19,138 nucleotides of DNA from an uncultured Oscillospiraceae bacterium (GTDB lineage Bacteria > Bacillota > Clostridia > Oscillospirales > Oscillospiraceae). The stretch's first letter is position 1. The number at the start of each line of letters is the position of its first letter. Location of the stretch: assembly GCA_900758315.1 (NCBI GenBank), contig CAAERF010000281.1:1-19138 (forward strand), given 5' to 3'. The notes beneath the pieces are model-generated. The model did not search any database and was not told where the DNA came from. It saw nothing but the letters and a program-made list of their open reading frames with translations. Positions 13,691 through 19,138 of the stretch are shown here, one piece after another. The position numbers and the translations under genes are program-made.

Positions 13691-13861
13691 ATGATGTATG
13701 CCTTGGAGCACCTGACCCGTCAAGGGCCAGGGCCTCAGTGGAAGCAATATGCTGTTTGTGCGAATAAAGACCTTTTAGAACGGATTTGCCGCAGTCAGCC
13801 CCGCCCGGATGAATGGCGTGTCAGGCTGTCTGTACAGCGGATGAAAAAGGAGGCCGCATAG
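13691..13861 (+). CDS. Small 56-residue protein
   Basis: Frame starting MMYALEHLTRQGPGPQWKQY and ending VQRMKKEAA. It fills the gap between the YkgJ and DUF7659-like genes; its start lies 9 nt after the previous stop, and its stop is 1 nt before the next start. Upstream AAAGG (13675-13679) is a modest ribosome binding site; a second ATG at 13694 is equally possible. The tail encodes the strong AAAAAGGAGG used by the next gene. No motif recognised. Confidence 0.55.
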   Translation: MMYALEHLTRQGPGPQWKQYAVCANKDLLERICRSQPRPDEWRVRLSVQRMKKEAA

Positions 13862-13862
13862 T

Positions 13863-14303
13863 ATGAAAAACCACTATCAGGAGTTACGGGATCGCCAGCA
13901 GGAAGAGGTCAACGCCTTTCCCATGTTTTTTGCGTTCGATCAACGGCAGTTCGCAGAGGGAATGCGCCGGCTCGGCCTGCGCCCTTCCGACATGAATCAG
14001 GTGTATGCTATCGCTGGCACCGGTGGATTTTACCGCAAAAGCGATGCGCCGAAGCTACATGAAATGTTTGCCCGGCACCGCAAGGAGCTTGAGGCGGCCA
14101 TTGCCGCTGATAAAGCTGGAGACAATTTCATTTATGAAATGTTCCTGACTGAACTTTCCAACCACGAATACGGCTATACCGGCGATGTTCAAGACACGCT
14201 TGATGCCCTGGGTATCACTCCCCAATACATGGAGGCCATGCCTCAGCTGAAAGCTGGTTTGGACTTGGCCTGCCAAAAAGTAATGCAGAATGACTGTTTT
14301 TAA
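13863..14303 (+). CDS. Uncharacterised protein, DUF7659-like
   Basis: 146 residues, soluble and helical. Stretches NAFPMFFAFDQRQFAEGMRR, YAIAGTGGFYRKSDAPKLHE and NFIYEMFLTELSNHEYGYTG, then DVQDTLDALGIT, resemble hypothetical proteins common on clostridial mobile elements; the DUF7659 label is from memory and uncertain. AAAAAGGAGG (13844-13853) stands 9 nt before ATG 13863. The next gene starts 12 nt after its stop, so it belongs to a dense operon of small accessory genes. Confidence 0.7.
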   Translation: MKNHYQELRDRQQEEVNAFPMFFAFDQRQFAEGMRRLGLRPSDMNQVYAIAGTGGFYRKSDAPKLHEMFARHRKELEAAIAADKAGDNFIYEMFLTELSNHEYGYTGDVQDTLDALGITPQYMEAMPQLKAGLDLACQKVMQNDCF

Positions 14304-14315
14304 GGAGGCCATGTG

Positions 14316-14771
14316 ATGGAGCAGCAACACTATTTCCCACCGCTTCATGGCGCTGTGGATTGTGAAAAATGCGAGGTGCGGGATTGCTGGTGCCGGGGAA
14401 AATTCCAACGGAATCGGCGCGATATGCCCCACACATCTGGAAGGTGCCCCAGGCTGCCTGACCTCTGCGGTTTTGTAGAAAAGGAAGAACGCGAGCTGTA
14501 TAAAGCGACTTTTATGCTCGTTCATGCAGAGTATGGCGTCGGCGGTCTGCATTTGACGCTCACGATTCCCGGTCACAAGAGAAATCGGAAGATCTACCAG
14601 ACCAAAAGCGGGTACTGGTACTGCAACCTGACCAGCGAGAAGGGGTGTCCAGAACGGCAGGTGTTGAATTTGGAGGGCTACCAGTCCAAAGAAGATATTC
14701 TGCGGCACATGAAAAGCCTTCGGACCGACTACTGCATTCTTCGCTGCAGTATGGAAGGTTTCACTGTCTAA
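14316..14771 (+). CDS. Cysteine-rich protein of unknown function
   Basis: 151 residues. The N terminus has Cys16, 19, 24, 26, 44 and 51 (CEKCEVRDCWCRGKF), likely a zinc-binding site, while the rest (LHLTLTIPGHKRNRKIYQTK) looks beta-rich. AAGGAGG (14302-14308) is 7 nt before ATG 14316; a GTG at 14313 is in frame but closer, and ATG 14311 is in a different frame and stops at once. Not recognised. It precedes the methyltransferase gene by 32 nt. Confidence 0.6.
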   Translation: MEQQHYFPPLHGAVDCEKCEVRDCWCRGKFQRNRRDMPHTSGRCPRLPDLCGFVEKEERELYKATFMLVHAEYGVGGLHLTLTIPGHKRNRKIYQTKSGYWYCNLTSEKGCPERQVLNLEGYQSKEDILRHMKSLRTDYCILRCSMEGFTV

Positions 14772-14803
14772 ACTGTACCAAACCACATAAATGGAGGATA
14801 CCC

Positions 14804-15574
14804 ATGAGTAAGCTGACCAAAAGAGAAATTCAGCTCCACGATCAGGCGGTTTGTCTCCTGCAGAAAGAACACCTTTCCCACAAAGATAAGCTTTTTATCT
14901 TTGAAAATTTCCGGGAAGACGCGGAGCACATCAATAGCAAGTCTGGTGCATTTTTTACTCCTTTTGGACTTGCCAACGATTTTACTCTCCAGATTCCGTG
15001 CCTATACGGAAAGACGATCAGAATTATCGACCTGTGTGCTGGAATCGGCGTACTGAGCTATGCGGCACAGCTGGAATGCAGTGACCGCAGCCGCTGCTAT
15101 GCCGATATTACCTGTGTAGAACTGAATCCGCACTATGTTGAGGTTGGTAAAAAAGTTGTGCCAGAGGCCACATGGATATGCGCGGATGTTCTTGATCCCT
15201 TTCTGCCTGACCTCTTGGGCCAATTTGACTTCGCGATTGCAAATCCGCCGTTTGGCCGAATTGCAAACAATTACCGCAAAAGCTACATGAGCGGCGAATT
15301 TGAATACATGGTAATAGAGGCGGCCTCCCGTATTGCAAAGGAAGGTGCGTTCATAATACCGCAAATGAGCGCGCCATTCGTATATAGCGGAACGGAAGAC
15401 CATCGCTGGCTTCAGGAAGGGCGTGCCAGAACATTTGAAAAAAGGACTGGGATTTTATTGGAGTTTAACCAAGGGATCGACACGGCCTACTATAAAAATG
15501 ACTGGCATTGCACCGCGCCAATATGCGAAATCGTATGTTGTGACTTTGCAGGGACAGATACCTCTGCCGCCTAA
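14804..15574 (+). CDS. Orphan N6-adenine DNA methyltransferase
   Basis: 256 residues. An N-terminal SGAFFTPFGLANDF (about 47-60) resembles the FTP motif of N6-adenine methyltransferases, DLCAGIGVLS (76-85) is the S-adenosylmethionine-binding motif I, and NPPF (147-150) is catalytic motif IV, so the motif order is that of gamma-type enzymes. It would transfer a methyl group to adenine in DNA. No restriction endonuclease or specificity subunit is adjacent, so it appears solitary, as in many mobile elements, where it may protect the element or affect regulation. TGGAGG lies about 8 nt before ATG 14804. An RNA rather than DNA substrate cannot be excluded. Confidence 0.8.
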   Translation: MSKLTKREIQLHDQAVCLLQKEHLSHKDKLFIFENFREDAEHINSKSGAFFTPFGLANDFTLQIPCLYGKTIRIIDLCAGIGVLSYAAQLECSDRSRCYADITCVELNPHYVEVGKKVVPEATWICADVLDPFLPDLLGQFDFAIANPPFGRIANNYRKSYMSGEFEYMVIEAASRIAKEGAFIIPQMSAPFVYSGTEDHRWLQEGRARTFEKRTGILLEFNQGIDTAYYKNDWHCTAPICEIVCCDFAGTDTSAA

Positions 15575-15582
15575 AGGAGCAG

Positions 15583-15672
15583 GCGGTTTGTCCTCATGAA
15601 CAACCAAGAAGCCGGTCCCTGTTCTGGGGCCTCACATAAACCGCTACAGGCCCGAAGGCACTGGCGGTTTTT
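15583..15672 (+). promoter_or_regulatory. Attenuator-like leader with alternative hairpins
   Basis: Three segments compete. GCGGTTTGT (15583-15591) can pair with ATAAACCGC (15636-15644), enclosing a GGTCCC/GGGGCC hairpin. The same AAACCGC (15638-15644) can instead pair with GCGGTTT (15664-15670), followed by T residues to 15672, forming a terminator. Pairing of the first two would prevent the terminator. The next gene begins 22 nt later. Confidence 0.6.
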
Positions 15673-15688
15673 CTCTATATGGAGGTGA
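15596..15688 (+). CDS. Possible 30-residue upstream open reading frame
   Basis: ATG 15596 opens a frame, MNNQEAGPCSGASHKPLQAR and on to RRHWRFFSIWR, that runs through both competing hairpins and stops with TGA inside the next gene's ribosome binding site (GGAGGTGA, 15681-15688). The only upstream site, AAAGGAG (15573-15579), is 16 nt from the ATG, too far for normal initiation, so translation is doubtful. If translated, ribosome movement would disturb the hairpins. Confidence 0.2.
   Translation: MNNQEAGPCSGASHKPLQARRHWRFFSIWR
15638..15672 (+). terminator. Intrinsic terminator in the attenuator-like leader
   Basis: AAACCGC (15638-15644) pairs with GCGGTTT (15664-15670), with CAG/CTG and CC/GG inside, followed by five T (15668-15672) that partly belong to the stem. 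It is weaker than the other terminators in the window, as expected for a regulated one. Confidence 0.65.
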
Positions 15689-15694
15689 CGAATT

Positions 15695-16300
15695 TTGAAT
15701 TTGCACGAAACAGAATATGGCCGCAGATTTTTTAATTCCCAGCTGCCCAGTCTCATCAAGGCTCTGGAGCGAATCGCCGAAAACCTGTCTGCTCCCAAGC
15801 AGTCCTTATCAGCCGATTTTGTCGCTGATCCGGATTTCCTTCATGACCTCTACTATGGAGATTATGAGCCGAGCGTGTTCAAAACACAAAGCGAGCACCA
15901 GAAGCAGCTTAACCATAATGCTTCAATGGCGGAGGAACTCCTGCGCCAGAAAATGGGCAATTCCCCGGAAGCCATGGCCGCCTTTGAAGCGTACCAGCTT
16001 GCCGCCGGTGAGTGCAGCAGCATTGTGGCCGAGCAGGCTTTTGAGTCCGGTTTTCAGACCGCAGTACAAATGCTGGTAGCCGGGCTTATACCGCCTGAAA
16101 ACAAATTTGCCGCTGAAGTTCCCCTTACCACGCAAGAGCTCCGGAAGATGGACGGGGAACAAGTATTTTGTCTTGATATGAATGAGGAAGTCAGGGTTGT
16201 GGCCCGCAAAAAAGGATTCATTCAAGTCACCAACGACAAAGAGATCCATCGCATAACAGGCTTGACCTTATACCGGCATCGGCCAAGTTGGTGCCAATAA
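15695..16300 (+). CDS. DUF6809-like protein
   Basis: 201 residues. The middle part (DFLHDLYYGDYEPS at about 47-60, then a helical region through EAMAAFEAYQLAAGECSSIV and AFESGFQTAVQMLVAG) resembles the small helical DUF6809 family of Firmicutes, here extended at both ends. The C-terminal part (about 145-201) appears to be a separate small beta-rich domain. The start is TTG 15695, 7 nt after GGAGGTG (15681-15687); no ATG fits better. It is controlled by the attenuator-like leader. Function unknown. Confidence 0.7.
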   Translation: MNLHETEYGRRFFNSQLPSLIKALERIAENLSAPKQSLSADFVADPDFLHDLYYGDYEPSVFKTQSEHQKQLNHNASMAEELLRQKMGNSPEAMAAFEAYQLAAGECSSIVAEQAFESGFQTAVQMLVAGLIPPENKFAAEVPLTTQELRKMDGEQVFCLDMNEEVRVVARKKGFIQVTNDKEIHRITGLTLYRHRPSWCQ

Positions 16301-16330
16301 AATTTTAAGAAATGCAATGGAGGACACAAT

Positions 16331-16687
16331 ATGAAGCTTTCTGAAGACGAAGCAAAGAGATTTCTTGAGCGTCTTTGCCCTCTGCAGGAGACGGAACAGC
16401 AGCTTCTCTGCCCGCGGTGCGGCCGCAACGAATTATACTCCGGGCTGTATTTTTTCCTGAACAGTTTGAGCAGATACGCTCATGTATATATCTGCGAAAA
16501 GTGCTGGATGGATGAGGCTCTGCGGGAAATAGACGGCAATCCAGTTCCCCTGACCAGTTGGAACGCAGTTCTTCCTTTTGTTTTGAGAGGCGAGATTCCT
16601 CCATCGGATAGCCCCTACCAAGACACCAATGCGTCTGCTGGCCCCGCGCAAACCGGAGAGATTCACAATAGCGTTCAGACTGTGTAA
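16331..16687 (+). CDS. Small zinc-ribbon protein
   Basis: 118 residues. CPRCG (Cys27, Cys30) and CEKCW (Cys55, Cys58) form a four-Cys zinc ribbon, flanked by an N-terminal helix and a Pro/Ser-rich C-terminal tail. Possible nucleic-acid or protein adapter. TGGAGG lies about 8 nt before ATG 16331. It is followed by another Cys-rich gene whose frame overlaps its end if an upstream start is used. Confidence 0.7.
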   Translation: MKLSEDEAKRFLERLCPLQETEQQLLCPRCGRNELYSGLYFFLNSLSRYAHVYICEKCWMDEALREIDGNPVPLTSWNAVLPFVLRGEIPPSDSPYQDTNASAGPAQTGEIHNSVQTV

Positions 16688-16730
16688 AGCAAAGTCTGAC
16701 CGTTGTGAAAATTATGAGGCACTGAAAACT

Positions 16731-17411
16731 ATGAAATATGAAGACTATCATCTACCCAGCGGAGTAGACCTTTCTTCCATCACCTATGAGGATATTCGCT
16801 GGCAATACGGCGTATTCCGCTGTAACAGCACGGGCTCCGGCCGGTATAAAAAGCGTTTTCCGTGGGACGGTGTAAAAACCAATCTTGGGGAGATTGAAGA
16901 AAAGGACTGGTGCAGGCTGGCGGAGGCTGTCATCGAACGCGATGGGGAGGCACATCTGCTAAAGCATCTGATCCAATGGTGCAGCGAACACAATTATATC
17001 GGGGCATCAGCCGCTGAACTGCGAAAAGAAGCCCTTCAGCTACACATTGACCGGGTTTTCGACAATCCGCAATGGGGCGGCTACCTTCCTTTCAATAAGA
17101 GATACCGTCCAGAAGTCTGGCGAGCCGCTCATATCGTATATGTGCGGAACGAATGCTGCCATAAGATTTCCCCCGTTACACAAGAGCAGATCGACCATGC
17201 GTACAACGGGACAATCCCCTGCCCACACTGCGGAAGATGGAGTGAATTCATCGTTTTGGGAATCCGGCTTCAGCCGGAGCCACTGGTTCCCTGCTTGAGT
17301 TGTGATTGTCATGATCCTGATATGGGCTGTACCATGCCCAGCATTGATAAGAGTTACGCCTGCCCTTTGGTAAGCTGTGATGATGAGCAAACGGAGGTGC
17401 TGGATGAGTAG
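16731..17411 (+). CDS. Uncharacterised protein with C-terminal zinc-binding motifs
   Basis: 226 residues from ATG 16731. The N-terminal half is a globular region I do not recognise (YEDIRWQYGVFRCNSTGSGR). The C-terminal part has CPHCGRW (Cys164, Cys167) and CLSCDC (Cys188, 191, 193), a likely zinc site. Only a weak TGAGG (16714-16718) precedes this ATG; the frame is open back to ATG 16629, which would overlap the zinc-ribbon gene by 59 bp and add 34 residues, so the true start is uncertain. Its stop overlaps the next gene. Confidence 0.65.
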   Translation: MKYEDYHLPSGVDLSSITYEDIRWQYGVFRCNSTGSGRYKKRFPWDGVKTNLGEIEEKDWCRLAEAVIERDGEAHLLKHLIQWCSEHNYIGASAAELRKEALQLHIDRVFDNPQWGGYLPFNKRYRPEVWRAAHIVYVRNECCHKISPVTQEQIDHAYNGTIPCPHCGRWSEFIVLGIRLQPEPLVPCLSCDCHDPDMGCTMPSIDKSYACPLVSCDDEQTEVLDE

Positions 17412-17898
17412 GTATCTGAAACCGCGGGACCATGGTTATTTGATGGAGGCGGCAGCCTGTACAAAGGTGCTGGAAGATCTGCGCCGCATAGAAGCAAAAT
17501 ATGCCCGGACGGTGGAGAAAGAAGGCGCTGTCCGGCAGGCTGAATTTGAGAAAGTGATGCAATACCACAGCGAGCGGGAACTCCAGGATGACTTCGGATG
17601 GGGTTTCATCACCGAGGCTCAATACGACCGGTACCGGCTTCTTTTTCAGCAGGGGCAGGCTGCCATGGAGCAGCTGCCGCCGACAAAGAGCGAACTGGCT
17701 CTGCGCCTGGTGCGCCGCATCATGGCGGATATTGACGCAGATCGCCGGGAGTGGGAGTTTTCTGCACTCTCCCCAGAAGATCAGCAAGCGGAACGGGCAC
17801 GGGCCGAGCAGTCGCAGAAAGAGTGGAAGCGAAAAATCGCGGAGCTGAAACGGAAGCGCGGTATCATCGAGGCCAGCGAGGACATGGAGGAAGGGTGA
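17404..17898 (+). CDS. Helical protein of unknown function
   Basis: 164 residues, strongly charged and almost wholly helical. The N-terminal VLEDLRRIEAKYARTVEKEG and C-terminal RAEQSQKEWKRKIAELKRKR segments look like coiled coils, suggesting a structural or oligomerising role. GGAGGTG (17393-17399) precedes ATG 17404 by 4 to 6 nt, and the start overlaps the upstream stop, so translation is probably coupled. No recognised domain. Confidence 0.65.
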   Translation: MSRYLKPRDHGYLMEAAACTKVLEDLRRIEAKYARTVEKEGAVRQAEFEKVMQYHSERELQDDFGWGFITEAQYDRYRLLFQQGQAAMEQLPPTKSELALRLVRRIMADIDADRREWEFSALSPEDQQAERARAEQSQKEWKRKIAELKRKRGIIEASEDMEEG

Positions 17899-17935
17899 TC
17901 ACCATTTCGCGTACAGTCTATCAAGGAGGATATGG

Positions 17936-18097
17936 ATGATGGAAATCTTCAAAAGCCAAAAGCCTGCAGTTTGCGGTACTGCCAAGCGGCCCATCCGCCG
18001 TTGGCTGCTGCCGCCTAAAAAGCAGCAGGCATATCGCTTTTATTCCACCGCTCATTTTCATGTTTACGAGCGGTGCCGTCATTTTCGACGCGGATAA
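17936..18097 (+). CDS. Small basic protein
   Basis: 53 residues (52 from the second ATG at 17939), with an AKRPIRRWLLPPKKQQAYRF segment and a basic C terminus ending FRRG. AAGGAGG (17923-17929) is 6 nt from ATG 17936; the ATG at 17932 is only 2 nt away and opens a different short frame. It fills the gap between two better-supported genes. Its composition recalls the small basic protein at 4420 (RRFRWLLYQKPKAY), but similarity over so short a stretch may be chance. Confidence 0.45.
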   Translation: MMEIFKSQKPAVCGTAKRPIRRWLLPPKKQQAYRFYSTAHFHVYERCRHFRRG

Positions 18098-18161
18098 TAA
18101 AGGCACATTTATTGATGAATCAAGGGGACTTGCTTTTTCCCCATCAAGGGAGGAATGGACT

Positions 18162-19031
18162 ATGATTTATAAGAAACCGGGTGAGAAATTCTCACATGAG
18201 AACATCACCTACACAGTAGGCAGCCGCGTCCTCGCCAATGAAGCGAGTGAGTACAGCGGGCTCTTCGGGCGCATCCTTCAAATTCGCACGGATGATGACC
18301 GGGAAACTGAAAATGATACGCCGGACATCTATTGTGAATTTGACCCGCCGTGCCTTTCCGCTGCCCGCCGCGCACTGGAGCAGACTTTTTCTGAACTCTA
18401 TGGTGCGCCAAAGCGTGTGGAGGATTTAGGGCTGGAACTGGTCATCATGGCGCCTGAAATGTTGACGCCTCTGGCCGTTCCCGAGCAGGCGTATCCCCAA
18501 GGTATGCTTTATGTCGTCGTCTCGCACTGGGCCACTGACGGGGAATTTGGCTCTTATGAGGCTCCGTTCACTAATTTAATGGATGCCCAGCGGCAATTTC
18601 ATGACGATCTGAAAAACGAACTGGAGAGCGGCTGCGTTGAGAAATGGCGTGAAAAGAGTCAGTTTGCAGAGGAAGAAACCGCAGAAAGCTATGAGTGCTA
18701 TCTGGATGGGGAATACTGCGAAAACCACTTTTACCTCTCCATTGAAAAACGGCCTCTGCCGCTGGCTCCTGAATTTATACGCACCGTGGCGGCAGTCTAT
18801 GAAGATGAGTGCGCACGGGAGGATTTTCTTGATAAAGCTCAAGCTTTGCCGGAGTATCTGGCTCTGACAGAAGATCAGAAAAAACAACTGCTGCACAATG
18901 CGGACATCAAAGGGCGCATCAGCCACTACCTGGATCTCTGCGATACCTATTGGGAGTGTTACTGGGATGCAGTATCCAAGGCCGCACAGGATATTTTACA
19001 GGATGATCAGCAGGCATCCCCACAAAAGTAA
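18162..19031 (+). CDS. Uncharacterised 289-residue protein
   Basis: Acidic soluble protein that I do not recognise. The N-terminal part has ENITYTVGSRVLANEASEYS and GLFGRILQIR, a small beta-rich (SH3-like) region. The middle (LYVVVSHWATDGEFGSYEAP) and the helical C-terminal part (about 235-285) show no known motif. GGGAGG (18148-18153) stands 8 nt before ATG 18162; an ATG at 18155 gives only a short frame, and the upstream in-frame sequence overlaps the small basic gene. The next gene starts 26 nt downstream. Confidence 0.65.
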   Translation: MIYKKPGEKFSHENITYTVGSRVLANEASEYSGLFGRILQIRTDDDRETENDTPDIYCEFDPPCLSAARRALEQTFSELYGAPKRVEDLGLELVIMAPEMLTPLAVPEQAYPQGMLYVVVSHWATDGEFGSYEAPFTNLMDAQRQFHDDLKNELESGCVEKWREKSQFAEEETAESYECYLDGEYCENHFYLSIEKRPLPLAPEFIRTVAAVYEDECAREDFLDKAQALPEYLALTEDQKKQLLHNADIKGRISHYLDLCDTYWECYWDAVSKAAQDILQDDQQASPQK

Positions 19032-19057
19032 TTTCTATTGTGAAATGGAGGAAAACT

Positions 19058-19138
19058 ATGGACGAAAAAGAATTACGCAAGGCACTTGAAATTCATTTGG
19101 ATACCCTTCGGAGAAATCTGGAAGTCGTATCGCTGGAA
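19058..19138 (+). CDS. Gene start, cut by the window end
   Basis: ATG 19058 follows TGGAGG (19046-19051) by 6 nt and opens a frame of at least 27 residues, MDEKELRKALEIHLDTLRRN and on, that runs off the window. Short charged helices suggest a helical N terminus. Too little is present to name it. Confidence 0.55.
   Translation, partial: MDEKELRKALEIHLDTLRRNLEVVSLE

Noticed and set aside
14055..14786. 243-residue minus-strand frame
   Set aside because: It covers two + strand genes and their junction, which have better start signals and typical codon use.
1..19138. tRNA, rRNA, transposase, integrase or relaxase genes
   Set aside because: I looked for characteristic sequences and motifs on both strands and found none; the mobile-element call rests on gene content only.

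Overview
The window looks like the interior of a large integrative/conjugative or plasmid-like element from a gut-type Firmicute (Clostridia, probably Oscillospiraceae or Lachnospiraceae). The reasons are the moderately high G+C, strong AAGGAGG-type ribosome binding sites before almost every gene, and the gene content: a Tad/Flp-like assembly operon, two small sigma-70-like proteins, DUF3268, DUF932 and DUF6809 proteins, a YkgJ-type cysteine-cluster protein, an orphan adenine methyltransferase, and many small zinc-ribbon or uncharacterised proteins. All supported genes read on the + strand. A minus-strand promoter and ribosome binding site at the left edge point to a divergent gene just outside. 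I see no rRNA, tRNA, CRISPR array, transposase, integrase or relaxase.

Layout. (1) 1-100: divergent control region. (2) 105-4090: tight operon for a P-loop ATPase (CpaE/TadZ-like), a CpaF/TadA secretion ATPase and two T2SSF membrane proteins (TadB- and TadC-like). (3) 4091-4905: a long leader with terminators and three 11-bp repeats spaced exactly 32 bp apart, then a small basic protein and a Flp-like pilin. (4) 4939-8376: a cysteine-rich protein, a DUF3268 zinc-finger protein, sigma-like factor 1, an unknown protein coupled to a membrane protein, and another unknown. (5) 8377-8650: a promoter followed by a multi-hairpin RNA ending in a terminator. (6) 8651-12901: an OB-fold/SSB-like protein, a membrane protein, a DUF932 protein, a four-Cys protein, sigma-like factor 2 and a small protein. 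(7) 12998-19138: a YkgJ protein, small proteins, the methyltransferase, a DUF6809-like protein, zinc-ribbon proteins and further unknowns, the last gene cut by the window end.

How it may work together. The Tad-like genes and pilin would build a monoderm pilus or secretion machine, plausibly for cell contact during transfer. The SSB-like, DUF932 and four-Cys proteins look like an ssDNA-handling block, and the methyltransferase could protect or mark element DNA. The most unusual property is regulatory: at least six genes start only 12-40 nt after a strong intrinsic terminator, leaving no room for a promoter between. One of these leaders has mutually exclusive terminator/antiterminator pairings, and another is a structured RNA with its own promoter. 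This suggests that attenuation or antitermination, perhaps with the two sigma-like factors, controls the element. No function here was confirmed by database search.
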